Assembly: GCF_011300875.1 (NCBI RefSeq)
Contig: NZ_CP049862.1
Location: 2,666,001-2,730,000, forward strand
DNA: 64,000 bases
Direction of reading: 5' to 3'
DNA from: Sanguibacter sp. HDW7
Lineage (GTDB): Bacteria; Actinomycetota; Actinomycetes; Actinomycetales; Cellulomonadaceae
Part shown: positions 26,796 through 35,883 of the stretch, piece by piece
How the letters are laid out: every line of letters begins with the position of its first letter
Position numbering within the stretch: position 1 is the first letter of the stretch
Made by a program: the position numbers and the translations under genes
Notes under the pieces: model-generated
Told to the model about the DNA's origin: nothing
Database searches by the model: none
Seen by the model: the letters and a program-made list of their open reading frames with translations, nothing else

Positions 26796-27326
26796 GTGGC
26801 ACACGGAACCCCGCCCGCACCGCGCCCACGGATCGTCGTCATGGGCGTCTCCGGCTGCGGCAAGTCGACGGTCGCGACGCTCCTCGCCGCACGTCTCGGC
26901 GTGCAGTTCGTCGACGCCGACGACCTCCACCCCGATGCGAACGTCGCGCGCATGAGCGCGGGCATCCCCCTCACCGACGACGACCGCGCACCCTGGCTCG
27001 ACCTCGTGGCCGCGACCCTCGTCGCGGCCCCCGACGGCCTCGTCGTCGCGTGCTCAGCCCTGCGCCGCACCTACCGAGACCGCCTGCGGGCGGGCGCTCC
27101 GGGCACCACCCACGTCCACCTCGACGGCGCGCCCGAGCTCCTCGCCGCACGCCTCGGCGCCCGCACCGACCACTTCATGCCCTCGTCGCTGCTCGGTACA
27201 CAGCTCGCGACGCTCGAGGCCCTCGCGGACGACGAGGTCGGGATCAGGCTCGACGTCGCCGCGACACCCGACGAGCTCGCAGACGCGGCCGCCGACTGGT
27301 GGAGGGCCGCGAACCTCCGGCAGTGA
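26796..27326 (+). CDS. gntK: Gluconokinase
   Basis: GntK phosphorylates D-gluconate with ATP to 6-phosphogluconate for the pentose-phosphate pathway. The 176-residue protein has the Walker A motif GVSGCGKST at 17-25, the gluconate-binding DADDLHP (about 40-46) and LTDDDRAPWLD (about 59-69), and CSALRRTYRDRLR. This is the thermoresistant GntK family of normal length. The GTG start at 26796 has AGGAGG ten bases upstream. No gluconate transporter is adjacent, which is unusual for this gene. It converges on the chemotaxis cluster with 16 bases between stops. Confidence 0.93.
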   Translation: MAHGTPPAPRPRIVVMGVSGCGKSTVATLLAARLGVQFVDADDLHPDANVARMSAGIPLTDDDRAPWLDLVAATLVAAPDGLVVACSALRRTYRDRLRAGAPGTTHVHLDGAPELLAARLGARTDHFMPSSLLGTQLATLEALADDEVGIRLDVAATPDELADAAADWWRAANLRQ

Positions 27327-27342
27327 CGCTGACGGCCGCGCC

Positions 27343-27840
27343 TCAGCCGCGAGGGACGACGACGACCGCGAACGCTCCCGCGCCGTAACCCGAGACCTCG
27401 ACGTCGAGGTCGAGACGCGCGACGTGCGCCGTCACCCACTGCCCGACGTCCCCCGGGAGCGCCGCCCCCGGCTGGTGCATCGTCGTGAACCGCAGGTGCG
27501 GCGCGCCGTCCGCGTTGAACAACGACGCGAGCACGTTGCAGATCTCGCCGAAGTTCTCGAGCTGAGCGGCGCTCAGCTCCTTGTACCTCACCGAGGCTTC
27601 GACCTCCTTGGCCGGCACGAGACCGATCGCCGAGCCCGCCGCCGCAGCCAGCTCGAGCTCAGCGACGACGAGCGCCGCCAGCTGCATCTGGTCGTCGACG
27701 TACTCCGCGACCGTCACACCCAGACCGCGCGCGGGGTCGATGCCGCGACCGCGCACCGCGACGTTGACGTCCCGCCCGACAAGCCCCTCGAGGAGCTCGC
27801 GGGCTGCGAGCGCGCTCGGCAGCGGCGTCGGGGCGCTCAT
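27343..27840 (-). CDS. CheC/CheX-like protein, second copy
   Basis: The 165-residue product has no catalogued name I can assign, but residues 95-102 (ENFGEICN) match the phosphatase pattern of CheC/CheX proteins, x-x-x-x-E-x-x-N, with E99 and N102. The usual first Asp or Ser of that pattern is Glu here. It would dephosphorylate a CheY. The ATG overlaps the stop of the response-regulator gene just upstream by four bases, giving a coupled regulator-phosphatase pair. It is the last gene of the chemotaxis unit. Sequence identity with the other CheX-like protein in the cluster is low apart from this motif. Confidence 0.6.
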   Translation of the reverse strand: MSAPTPLPSALAARELLEGLVGRDVNVAVRGRGIDPARGLGVTVAEYVDDQMQLAALVVAELELAAAAGSAIGLVPAKEVEASVRYKELSAAQLENFGEICNVLASLFNADGAPHLRFTTMHQPGAALPGDVGQWVTAHVARLDLDVEVSGYGAGAFAVVVVPRG

Positions 27841-28202
27841 GCGAGCACCGGCTCGATCGCGTCGCGGAACGCCTCCGGGGTGAACGGCTTCGACACGAGG
27901 AACAGCGCCCCCGCCTCCTCGGCCTGGGCCCGCATCTCCGCCGACCCCTCCGACGTGATGAACGCGAACGGCACGTCGTCGCCCGCAGCGCGCAGCGCCC
28001 TCAGCAGCTCGATGCCCGTGAGACCGGGCATGTTCCAGTCCGAGAGGACGAAGTCGGGCTGCTCGGCGCGCGCCTTGTCGAACGCGTCCTGCCCGTCGAC
28101 AGCCTCGAGGATCTCCCAGTCGTACCCCGCCTGACGCAGCGTCCGCACGACGATCTGCCTCATGACGCGCGAGTCGTCAGCGACCATGACATACAGGCTC
28201 AT
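27837..28202 (-). CDS. CheY-like single-domain response regulator, second copy
   Basis: This 121-residue receiver domain has the acid pair D9-D10, phospho-acceptor D55 in LSDWNMPG, the Thr/Ser switch in FITSEGS, and K104-region lysine in SKPFTPE. There is no output domain, so it acts by binding a partner such as the flagellar switch. It lies 45 bases after the first CheX-like gene with a GGAGAG site, and is coupled to a second CheX-like gene. Two such proteins in one unit imply either a motor-binding CheY and a phosphate sink, or two outputs. Confidence 0.87.
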   Translation of the reverse strand: MSLYVMVADDSRVMRQIVVRTLRQAGYDWEILEAVDGQDAFDKARAEQPDFVLSDWNMPGLTGIELLRALRAAGDDVPFAFITSEGSAEMRAQAEEAGALFLVSKPFTPEAFRDAIEPVLA

Positions 28203-28247
28203 GTCAGCCCCTCTCTCCTTCGTTCCTGCTTCGTCCGGTCTCGCAGC

Positions 28248-28715
28248 TCACGCGACGTGAGCGAGCGAGACGACCACCACGCGACCACGCCACACGAGCG
28301 GGACCCGCACGACGAGCACGCCCTCGGCAGCGACCTGCCCCTCGGCGACCTGCGGCAGCGAGAGCGTCGCGAGCGCCGGCAGCAGGGCCTTCACATTCCC
28401 TCCGACGACGTTCGCGATCTCGCCGAACGCGTCGACGACGTCCTCGTGGGACACGACGGCGTCGTCCGGCTCGCGCAGCAGCGCACGCACGAGCGCCTCG
28501 ACGTCCCCGCGCTCCGCGACGACACCCGTGCGCACAGCGCCCGGGACCCCTTCCGACCGCATATCGACCCAGGCCGAGACCGGGTCCGTCCATCCGTCCG
28601 GGGTCGCGCCCTCGTGCACGAGGACCTCACCGTCGTCCACGAGCGCAGCGAACACGTCCTGCGCGATCGCGACGACCGTCTCCGGCGTCGCCGCCGCAGC
28701 GTCGATGACCGTCAT
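28248..28715 (-). CDS. cheX: CheX-like chemotaxis phosphatase
   Basis: This 155-residue protein fits the CheC/CheX/FliY phosphatase family. The motif D95-AFG-E99-IA-N102 matches D/S-x3-E-x2-N exactly, and GGNVKALLP follows as in CheX. It would remove phosphate from CheY-P, the role CheZ has in enterics; no CheZ or CheD is visible in the window. The ATG overlaps the stop of the first CheY gene by four bases, so the two are made together. Assignment to CheX rather than CheC rests on length and the single motif. Confidence 0.75.
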   Translation of the reverse strand: MTVIDAAAATPETVVAIAQDVFAALVDDGEVLVHEGATPDGWTDPVSAWVDMRSEGVPGAVRTGVVAERGDVEALVRALLREPDDAVVSHEDVVDAFGEIANVVGGNVKALLPALATLSLPQVAEGQVAAEGVLVVRVPLVWRGRVVVVSLAHVA

Positions 28716-29092
28716 GACACCTCCTGCGGCAGCAGCCCGAGCCAGTCGAGCTTGTCCCGGATCGCGTCCGGGCTGAACGGCTTGATGACGTACTCGTGCG
28801 CACCCGCGGCGAGAGCCTTGACGATCTGCCCGTGCTCCGACTCGGTCGTCACCATCATGAGCGTCGTCTCGCGCCACTCGCGGCGCGCCCGGACAGCCTG
28901 GACGAACTCCAGGCCGTTCATCACGGGCATGTTCCAGTCGATGCAGCACAGCGCGACAGGACCGGAGTCCTCCATGCGCGCGAGCGCCTCCTGACCGTCA
29001 GCAGCCTCGACGACCTCGAACCCGAGATCGCGCACCACCCCCGCGACGATCCTGCGCATCGTGCGCGAGTCGTCGATCACCAACGCCTTCAT
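28712..29092 (-). CDS. cheY: CheY-like response regulator, first copy
   Basis: This 126-residue receiver has D7-D8, phospho-acceptor D52 in CIDWNMPVMNG, the switch Thr in MVTTESE and the conserved lysine in VIKPFSPD. When phosphorylated by CheA it should bind the FliM/FliN switch. It is coupled to cheR upstream and cheX downstream by four-base ATGA overlaps. ATG at 29092 gives the standard N-terminus MKALVIDDS; longer starts only add an unrelated tail. Confidence 0.9.
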   Translation of the reverse strand: MKALVIDDSRTMRRIVAGVVRDLGFEVVEAADGQEALARMEDSGPVALCCIDWNMPVMNGLEFVQAVRARREWRETTLMMVTTESEHGQIVKALAAGAHEYVIKPFSPDAIRDKLDWLGLLPQEVS

Positions 29093-29910
29093 GAGGTCCT
29101 CCCTGGGCCCAGGCGGTACACGGACGTGCGGCCGACCGGGACGCGTTCCCACGCGTCGTCGACGCCGACTGTCGTCTCGGCGGCGCCGAGGACGAGGAAC
29201 CCTCCGGGTCGCATCACCTGCGCCATGCGGCGCAGGATCTGCTGCTTGACCGGGAGGTCGAAATAGATGAGGACGTTGCGCAGGAACACGACGTCGAACG
29301 GCCCGCCCGCGGGAGGCGCGTCGAGCAGGTTGTGCCGCAGGAACCGCACGCGCTGGCGCATCCGCGCGTCGATCGTCCAGGCCGCGCCCTCGCGCCGGAA
29401 GTGCTTGACGAGGTACGGGGCCGGCAGACCGCGGTTGACCTCGAGCTGCGTGTACGAGCCCGAACGCGCCTTGTCGAGCACCTCGTTCGACAGGTCCGTC
29501 GCCGTGACGTTGACCAGCGCGTGCTCAGGCAGCAGCTCGTCGAGCATCATGACGATCGAGTACGGCTCCTGACCCGTCGAGCACGCCGCCGACCACACGT
29601 CGAGGCGCGGCACGACCCGCCCCTCGAGGAGCATCGGCACGATCATCGAGCGCAGCGCGTCGAACGGCTGGTGGTCACGGAACCACGACGTCTCGTTGGT
29701 CGTCATCGCCTCGACCACCGCCTCCTGCAGCCCGAGGTCGCTCCCCTGGCGCAGCCGGCGCACGAAGCCCTCGACATCGTCCCCCCGCTCGCGCGCGAGC
29801 GGCGCGAGACGAGACTCGACGAGGTACTCCTTGCCCGGGCCCAGGCTGATGGCCGAGCGCCGCCGCACGAGATCGGCGACGAACTCGAACGAGTCGAGGG
29901 TGAGCGTCAT
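29089..29910 (-). CDS. cheR: Chemotaxis protein methyltransferase CheR
   Basis: CheR methylates receptor glutamates with S-adenosylmethionine during adaptation. The 273-residue protein has the helical N-terminal domain (about 1-75) and the methyltransferase domain with VWSAACSTGQEPYSIVM, VTATDLSNEVLDKA and DVVFLRNVLIYFD. Its substrates should include the two receptors encoded nearby, although neither has the C-terminal CheR-docking pentapeptide. ATG at 29910 overlaps the cheB stop by four bases. Confidence 0.94.
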   Translation of the reverse strand: MTLTLDSFEFVADLVRRRSAISLGPGKEYLVESRLAPLARERGDDVEGFVRRLRQGSDLGLQEAVVEAMTTNETSWFRDHQPFDALRSMIVPMLLEGRVVPRLDVWSAACSTGQEPYSIVMMLDELLPEHALVNVTATDLSNEVLDKARSGSYTQLEVNRGLPAPYLVKHFRREGAAWTIDARMRQRVRFLRHNLLDAPPAGGPFDVVFLRNVLIYFDLPVKQQILRRMAQVMRPGGFLVLGAAETTVGVDDAWERVPVGRTSVYRLGPGRTS

Positions 29911-31079
29911 GACGCGCCTCCCACCGTGAAGGCGCCGGAGTCGGCACACCTGGACATGATCGCGTCCGCGACCACGTCGAGCGGCAGGATCCGGTGCGTC
30001 GAGCCCGCGGCAGCGACCGCACCGGGCATCCCCCAGACGACGGACGTCGCCTCGTCCTGCGAGATCATCGTGCCACCCGCCTCGACGAGCTCGGCGGCGG
30101 CTGCAGCGCCGTCCTGCCCCATGCCCGTGAGCACGACGCCGAGCAGGTGCGGGCCCAGAACCGAGAGCGCGGACCGCACCATGACGTCGACGCTCGGCCG
30201 GCAGAAGTTCACGGGCGGGCTCTGCGTGAGCACGATGCGCGCCGCGGTCGCCGTCCCCGCGAGCTCGAGGTGGAAGTCGCCCGGTGCGACGTACACGTGA
30301 CCCGGTCGCAGGACGTCGCCGTCGGACGCCTCGACGACGGTTGACGGGCCGAGCCGGTCGAGGCGCAGCGCGAGCTGCGCCGTGAAGAGCGGAGGCATGT
30401 GCTGCGTGACGATCATCGGCACGGGCAGCGGACGACGCAGCCCGCCGACCACGCGCGAGAGCGCCTCGGGACCACCTGTCGACGAACCCACGACGACCGC
30501 ACGCACCGGGTGCGTCGGCGCTGGCGGCAGGACGGCCGGGGTGCGTCGCACCGAGACCCCGCGCAGACCCCCGAGGGCCGGGGCAGGGGCGGGGGCAGGA
30601 ACCGTCGCACGGGCCGGGGCCGCGCCCAGGGCGGGGCGTGCCCCGGCGGGCGCAAGTGCCGTGGGGCGCGTTCCACGCCCCACGAGAGCACGCAGCTTGG
30701 GCACGAGCTCGCCCGCGACCCGCGAGAGCGCCTCCGCGAGCGACCCGACGTTCGAAGGCTTCGTCACATAGTCGCTCGCGCCCGCCGCGAGCGCGTCGAG
30801 CGTCGACGACGCGCCACGGGCCGTGAGCGTCGAGAACATGACGATCGGCACACGCACACCGCGGCGGCGCAGCTCACGGACGGCCGTCACGCCGTCCATC
30901 TCCGGCATCTCGATGTCCATCGTGATGGCGTCCGGGCGCAGCTGCTCCGCCTTGAGGAGCGCGCGGGCACCATCAGAGGCGGTCCCCACGACCTCGACGT
31001 CCGTCTCGGACTCGAGAGCCTGGACGAGGAGCCTGCGGATGACGACGGAGTCGTCGACGACAAGAACCCGTATCGGCAC
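29907..31079 (-). CDS. cheB: Chemotaxis methylesterase CheB
   Basis: CheB demethylates or deamidates receptor glutamates after phosphorylation by CheA. The 390-residue product has a receiver domain (about 1-120; phospho-acceptor D55 in TMDIEMPEMDG) and an Ala/Pro-rich linker (about 145-190). The methylesterase domain carries the triad Ser in VVGSSTGGPEAL, His in VTQHMPP and Asp in TGMGQDGA. GTG at 31079 follows GGAGG by eight bases and gives the standard VPIRVLVVDDS start. It has its own FliA-type promoter and heads a six-gene unit through the second CheX-like gene. Confidence 0.95.
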   Translation of the reverse strand: MPIRVLVVDDSVVIRRLLVQALESETDVEVVGTASDGARALLKAEQLRPDAITMDIEMPEMDGVTAVRELRRRGVRVPIVMFSTLTARGASSTLDALAAGASDYVTKPSNVGSLAEALSRVAGELVPKLRALVGRGTRPTALAPAGARPALGAAPARATVPAPAPAPALGGLRGVSVRRTPAVLPPAPTHPVRAVVVGSSTGGPEALSRVVGGLRRPLPVPMIVTQHMPPLFTAQLALRLDRLGPSTVVEASDGDVLRPGHVYVAPGDFHLELAGTATAARIVLTQSPPVNFCRPSVDVMVRSALSVLGPHLLGVVLTGMGQDGAAAAAELVEAGGTMISQDEATSVVWGMPGAVAAAGSTHRILPLDVVADAIMSRCADSGAFTVGGAS

Positions 31080-31151
31080 GACGCACCTCCTCCCTACCTC
31101 ACGACCTGGACGCACCGGACGGCGCACCCGGGGCACGCAGCCCCACGCCCT

Positions 31152-31181
31152 GCCCATCGGTCGCGGACCGCCCGTCGTGAG
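31152..31181 (-). promoter_or_regulatory. FliA (sigma-28)-type promoter of the cheB unit
   Basis: On the minus strand: CTCA, 17 bases, CCGATGGGC. Both boxes and the spacing match the other motility promoters in this window. It lies 73 bases before the cheB start and overlaps the hairpin that ends the upstream receptor gene. Confidence 0.75.
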
Positions 31182-31193
31182 CGGTCCGCGACC
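31159..31193 (-). terminator. Terminator hairpin after the receptor gene, overlapping a promoter
   Basis: Perfect 13-base arms GGTCGCGGACCGC and GCGGTCCGCGACC enclose a nine-base loop, five bases beyond the receptor stop codon. The downstream FliA-type promoter lies across the stem and loop. Confidence 0.75.
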
Positions 31194-31198
31194 CCGGG

Positions 31199-33001
31199 TC
31201 AGAAGACGAACGCGTCGACCCGCTCCCGCAGGCCGCGTGCCGCGCCCGCGAGGTGCTCGGCCTCGGGCCGCAGCTCCTGCGCGACCGCGCTCGACATGCG
31301 CGTAGCCTCCGCGACCGAGGCGATCGCCTCCGCGATCCTGTCGGCGCCCGTGGACGCCCGGCCCACCGAGCCGCCGAGCTCCGCGCTCGTCGCCGTCTGC
31401 TCCTCGACCGCCGACGCGATCGTCGTCTGCATGTCGCTGATGCGCGCGACCATGTCGCGCACCTCCTCGATGCGCCGCACGGTCTGCGCCGTGCCCGCCT
31501 GGATCGCGCCGACGCGGTCGCCGATGTCCTGCGCCTGGCGCTCCGTGACGAGCGAGAGCTCCTTGACCTCGTCGGCGACGACCGCGAACCCGCGGCCCGC
31601 CGCACCGGCACGCGCCGCCTCGATCGTCGCGTTGAGCGCCAGGAGGTTCGTCTGCTTGGCGATGCGCGTGATCGCGCCCACCACCTCACCGATCTCCTCG
31701 CTCGCACGCTCGAGCTCGAGCACCGTCGCGACCGTCGAGCTCGTGACGTCCCCCGCGGCCGACGCCATCTGCGCAGCCTCCGAGGCGCTGCGCGCGATCT
31801 CCCGGATCGAGACGCCGAGCTGCTCGGTACCCTCGGCCGCGGTGACGACCGAGGAGCGCACCTCGCCCGCCTCGCCCGCGACCGTGCCCGCCTGCTCCGA
31901 CGCGCTCGCCGCCGCCGAGCCGGCCTGGGCCGTACCGGTCTCGACCCTGCCCGCGCCCTCGATGACGAGGTCCGTCGTCTCCCGGACCCCCGCGAGGAGC
32001 TGCCCGAGCGACGCACGCGCCGTGTTGAGCGCGTCCGCGGCCCGGCCCAGCTCGTCACGCGTCGTGACGCGCGGCCCCCGCGTGAGGTCGCCCTCGGCGA
32101 TCGACTCGATCGAGCGCTGGAGGTCGCCGACGTCGCGGCGGATGCGCCGCGTCACGCGCAACGCGACGAGCGCTGTCCCGGCGAACCCGGCAAGCAGCAC
32201 GACGAGCACGACGACGAGAGCGCGCCGCACCGTCGCCGACGCGGCGGTCACGGACTCCTCGAGACGGGAGTCCATGAGGCTCTCGAGCGCGTCGAGCTCC
32301 GTGCCGAGCGTCGCGACGAGCGGCACGTACTCGCCCTGGTAGTGCGGTCCGAAGTCCGTGCTGCCGCTCCCGAGCAGCTCCATGAGCTCGGCCCGCACCT
32401 CGCTCGTGCGCCCGACGGCGTCCGCGACCGGGCCGAGGACGGCGGGATCGAGGACCTCCTGGAGCGCAGAGACCGACTCCGCGACGACGACGTCGTTCTT
32501 GTTGAGCTCGTCGAGGAGCCCGTAGAGGGTCAGGACGTTCGACGTCGCCGACGCCTGCGCGATGAGCGCGCTCGACCTCTCGGCCTGCGCACGCAACCGC
32601 GCCACGGGCATCGCGACCTGCGAGCTCGTGCGAGCGAGATCCTTCGTCGCGTCCGAGAGCGCGGTCACCTGTGCGATACCCGTGAACCCGAGCGCCGCGA
32701 GGCACAGTGCTGCCACCACGACGAGCGCGACCATCTGGCCGCGGAGCGTCAGCCGTGTCAGGGCGACGACGGGTGCGTCCGGCAGGATCGCCGTCCCTGC
32801 AGGGACGGGTGACCCGTGCGCGGACACGGGCTGTTCGTCGGAGAGCACGTGCGCGGGCTCCGCGTCCGCGGACGCGGCGCCTGCGGGAGCCACGTCACCG
32901 GCCGGGCCCGGACGACGCACACGCTGCCGCACGAGCCGGGCCGGTGCACGCGGGTCCAGCCGGGACAGCAGAGGTGCGAGGGACGCACGCGGGCGCGTCA
33001 C
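31199..33001 (-). CDS. Methyl-accepting chemotaxis protein (transmembrane)
   Basis: This 600-residue receptor has an unusually long cytoplasmic N-terminus of about 88 residues, a membrane helix at about 90-110, an extracytoplasmic four-helix-type sensor region (about 111-250), and a second helix at about 255-278. A HAMP domain follows, then the signalling domain with the conserved hairpin tip [20 protein letters not shown] and [13 protein letters not shown]. The ligand is unknown. The GTG start overlaps the cheW stop by four bases. There is no C-terminal CheR/CheB docking pentapeptide (it ends DAFVF). A start further in, shortening the N-terminal tail, cannot be excluded. Confidence 0.88.
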   Translation of the reverse strand: MTRPRASLAPLLSRLDPRAPARLVRQRVRRPGPAGDVAPAGAASADAEPAHVLSDEQPVSAHGSPVPAGTAILPDAPVVALTRLTLRGQMVALVVVAALCLAALGFTGIAQVTALSDATKDLARTSSQVAMPVARLRAQAERSSALIAQASATSNVLTLYGLLDELNKNDVVVAESVSALQEVLDPAVLGPVADAVGRTSEVRAELMELLGSGSTDFGPHYQGEYVPLVATLGTELDALESLMDSRLEESVTAASATVRRALVVVLVVLLAGFAGTALVALRVTRRIRRDVGDLQRSIESIAEGDLTRGPRVTTRDELGRAADALNTARASLGQLLAGVRETTDLVIEGAGRVETGTAQAGSAAASASEQAGTVAGEAGEVRSSVVTAAEGTEQLGVSIREIARSASEAAQMASAAGDVTSSTVATVLELERASEEIGEVVGAITRIAKQTNLLALNATIEAARAGAAGRGFAVVADEVKELSLVTERQAQDIGDRVGAIQAGTAQTVRRIEEVRDMVARISDMQTTIASAVEEQTATSAELGGSVGRASTGADRIAEAIASVAEATRMSSAVAQELRPEAEHLAGAARGLRERVDAFVF

Positions 33002-33441
33002 GACACCAGCTCGTCGGCAGGCTGCAGCGCGAGCGCAGCGACGACGTCGAGCAGGAGCAGCAGCTTCCCGTCGAGCTTGTGCACGCCGACGACGAGCGCA
33101 CGCATCGCCGCACCAAGCGTCTCCGGGACGGCCTCGTACGTCGCGTCGTCAACGTCGAGCACCTCGCCCACCGCGTCGACGAGGAGGCTCACCGCCTCAC
33201 CGTCGACCTTGACGACGACCATCATCGCCTCGGCGCCCGGCCCGAGCGGTACGAGCCCGAGCATCGGGCGCAGGTCAACCGTGAGGACGACCTGACCACG
33301 CAGGTTGACGAGCCCGGCGACACCGGGCTGCGCGAGCGGCACGAGCGTGCGCGGCTGGTGGCCGAGCGTCTCCTGCACGAGAGAGACAGGCACGCCGTAC
33401 GTCGCGCCGTCGATCTCGAAGGTCACGAGCTGGGTCGTCAC
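32998..33441 (-). CDS. cheW: Chemotaxis coupling protein CheW
   Basis: CheW bridges receptors and CheA in the signalling array. The 147-residue protein is a single CheW domain: [22 protein letters not shown] at the start, [24 protein letters not shown] in the middle, and [16 protein letters not shown] at the end, the normal landmarks. The GTG start overlaps the cheA stop, and the receptor start overlaps its own stop. CheA itself carries two CheW-like domains, so the array has several coupling surfaces. Confidence 0.93.
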   Translation of the reverse strand: MTTQLVTFEIDGATYGVPVSLVQETLGHQPRTLVPLAQPGVAGLVNLRGQVVLTVDLRPMLGLVPLGPGAEAMMVVVKVDGEAVSLLVDAVGEVLDVDDATYEAVPETLGAAMRALVVGVHKLDGKLLLLLDVVAALALQPADELVS

Positions 33442-35783
33442 GAGGCCACCGCCATGAGCGAGTCGGCGTCGACGTCTCCGTCGACGGGAAGAGGGTCGGA
33501 GAAGTAGCCGGGATCGGCCGAGCCGAGGACGACGGGGAGGTCGACGAGCTCCGTGACACGGCCGCCGAGCGACACGAGCTCGACGATGCCGTGCGTGTCG
33601 GCCACCCGCCGCTCTTCGGAGGTGTCCGCGACGATCTCGACGATCGCCCCGACGACCATCGCGACTGATCGCGCGCCACGCGTGAAGACGACGACGTCGA
33701 GCGGCCCCTCTCCCGCCGGCTCAGCTCCGAGCACGGACGACAGGCGTAGCACCGGCAGGATTGCGCCGCGATAGCGCAGCACCTCACGGTGGCCCGCGAC
33801 CTCGATGCGCGACGGGTCGATCTGCTCGAGGCGCGTCACCGCGTCGAGCGGGATCGCCGCCCGGCGGTTCTCGTCGAGCGCGACGACGAGGAGGTCCCGC
33901 GTCGACGTCGTCGTCACGGCCGCGGATACGACCGTGCCGACCTGTTCGACGAGGTCCGCGACGAGCGACCGGCGCGCGATCGCCTGGACGTCGAGGATGA
34001 GCGCGACACGTCCGTTGCCCATGAGCGTCGCCCCCGCGTACGTCGCCGCGGCGCGCAGCTGCGAGGCGAGCGGCTTGACGACGATCTCCTCGGTGTTGAG
34101 AACGCGGTCGACCACGAGGCCAAAGCGCAGGTTGTCGGCACGCAGCACCGCGATGACCATCGAGGAGCCAGCGTCGCCGGGCGTGCGCAGCACGTCGCGC
34201 AGCCGCACGAGCGGCAGCAGCTCGCCGCGCAGCCGGTAGACCTCCGACGCACCGACGTGCTCGATCGAGCCCACCGTGCGGGCCGTGTCAAGCGCGACGA
34301 GCTCGAGAAGGCTCACCTGCGGGATCGCGTAGATCTCGGTGCCTGAGACGACCGTGAGCGCCGGCATGATCGCGAGCGTCAACGGGATCCGCAACCGCCA
34401 CACGGTACCCGTGCCGACCTCGGACTCGACGTCGACCTGACCGCCGATCTCCTCGAGGTTCGCGCGGACGACATCCATGCCGACGCCGCGGCCCGACACG
34501 TTCGTCACGGTCTCCGCGGTCGAGAAGCCCGGCAGGAAGACGAGGGACTGCAGCTCCGAGACGCTCATCGCGTCGAGCTGCTCGACCGTGCGCAGGCCAC
34601 GCTGGAGGGCCTTCGCCGCAACCTTCTCCGGGTCGATCCCACGACCGTCGTCCCTCACCTCCACGACGACCTGACCGCCCGCGTGGTAGGCACGCATGAC
34701 GAGGCGGCCCGGACGGGGCTTGCCCGCAGCCTCGCGCTGCTCGGGCGTCTCGATGCCGTGGTCGACCGCGTTGCGCACGAGGTGCGTGAGCGGGTCCTTG
34801 ACAGCCTCGAGGAGCGACCGGTCGAGCTCCGTCTCGCCACCGACCATCTCAAGGTCGACCTGCTTGCCTGCCCCGTTCGCGAGGTCGCGCACGACGCGCG
34901 GCATCTTCGACCACACGTGCTCGATCGGCTGCATGCGCGTCTTCATGACGCCCTCCTGCAGCTCGGTCGCGATCGTCGAGAGGCGCTGCGCCGAGCGCAG
35001 GAGCTCCGGGTCCGTGTCCCGGCCCGTGTTCTGCGCGATCTGGTTGCGCACGATGACGAGCTCGCCCACCTGCCGCATGAGCTCGTCGAGCAGCTCGACG
35101 TCGACACGGATCGACGTCTCGACGCTCGCCGAGCGCGTCGCACCGCCTGCGACCTGGGCCGGGGGCTGGGCGACCGTGGTCGTGGCCGCGTGCACGTCCG
35201 CGCGCGCGCCGCGCGAGCGCGGGGCGACCCGGGACGCTCCGACGACAGGGGTTGCGGTGGCGACGGAGACCGCGGCCTGCGTCGGGGCCGCGGCGACGGC
35301 CACGAGCTCCTCGACCGGCTCGGCCACGTCCTCGGGGACCACCGCGTCGACCCGCTCCGCCGCGACGGCGGGCTCGCTCGCGTCGACAGGCTCCGCGACG
35401 CCGTCGAGCATCCGCTGGATCCGCGCGACGACGGCCTCGGTCTCGACGCCGTCCTCGAGGCTCGACTCCTCGATGCGCTCGAGGATCGCCCGCACCGTGT
35501 CGACCATCTCGAGCAGCACGTCCGTCGTCGGCTGGTCCATCTGACGCTCGCCCCCACGCAGCTCGACGAGGAGCGACTCGCCGACGTGCGTCACCGACTC
35601 GAGCGCATGGAACGACAGGAAGCCGCTCGTGCCCTTGATCGTGTGGATCGTCCGGAAGATCGAGCCGAGCAGCTCGCGCGATCCGGGGTCGGACTCCAGC
35701 GCGACAAGGTCCCGGTCGAGCTGGTCGAGGTTCTCGGTGCTCTCGATGAGGAACTCTCGGACGATCTCGTCGATGCCTTCCAT
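33438..35783 (-). CDS. cheA: Chemotaxis histidine kinase CheA with two CheW-like domains
   Basis: CheA phosphorylates CheY and CheB in response to receptors. The 781-residue protein has P1 (phospho-acceptor H47 in FRTIHTIKGTSGF), a long Ala/Val/Pro-rich linker at about 120-215 with no evident P2 domain, a dimerisation helix pair, and the ATPase domain with HLVRNAVDHGIE, DDGRGID and GRGVGMD. A CheW-like P5 domain (about 470-590) and a second CheW-like domain (about 625-760) complete it. ATG at 35783 follows AAGGAG. A FliA-type promoter lies 51 bases upstream. The double CheW tail is the unusual feature. Confidence 0.95.
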   Translation of the reverse strand: MEGIDEIVREFLIESTENLDQLDRDLVALESDPGSRELLGSIFRTIHTIKGTSGFLSFHALESVTHVGESLLVELRGGERQMDQPTTDVLLEMVDTVRAILERIEESSLEDGVETEAVVARIQRMLDGVAEPVDASEPAVAAERVDAVVPEDVAEPVEELVAVAAAPTQAAVSVATATPVVGASRVAPRSRGARADVHAATTTVAQPPAQVAGGATRSASVETSIRVDVELLDELMRQVGELVIVRNQIAQNTGRDTDPELLRSAQRLSTIATELQEGVMKTRMQPIEHVWSKMPRVVRDLANGAGKQVDLEMVGGETELDRSLLEAVKDPLTHLVRNAVDHGIETPEQREAAGKPRPGRLVMRAYHAGGQVVVEVRDDGRGIDPEKVAAKALQRGLRTVEQLDAMSVSELQSLVFLPGFSTAETVTNVSGRGVGMDVVRANLEEIGGQVDVESEVGTGTVWRLRIPLTLAIMPALTVVSGTEIYAIPQVSLLELVALDTARTVGSIEHVGASEVYRLRGELLPLVRLRDVLRTPGDAGSSMVIAVLRADNLRFGLVVDRVLNTEEIVVKPLASQLRAAATYAGATLMGNGRVALILDVQAIARRSLVADLVEQVGTVVSAAVTTTSTRDLLVVALDENRRAAIPLDAVTRLEQIDPSRIEVAGHREVLRYRGAILPVLRLSSVLGAEPAGEGPLDVVVFTRGARSVAMVVGAIVEIVADTSEERRVADTHGIVELVSLGGRVTELVDLPVVLGSADPGYFSDPLPVDGDVDADSLMAVAS

Positions 35784-35833
35784 GGCACTCCTTCGGCGGG
35801 GCTGCACGCACGGCCGGAACGACCGTCAACCAC

Positions 35834-35863
35834 CACCATCGGACGCAGGAGAGCCTCCATGAG
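35834..35863 (-). promoter_or_regulatory. FliA-type promoter of cheA-cheW-receptor
   Basis: On the minus strand: CTCA, 17 bases, CCGATGGTG. It has the same spacing as the other copies, 51 bases before the cheA start and downstream of the csrA terminator hairpin. Confidence 0.72.
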
Positions 35864-35883
35864 GCGTCGCGCACCTCCTCGCA

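Noticed and set aside
23830-26955. A 1041-residue open frame on the plus strand across manA and the permease
   Set aside because: It is antisense to manA and the permease, both of which have intact family motifs. The translation is Arg/Asp/Glu/Val-rich, as expected for the complement of high-GC coding DNA.
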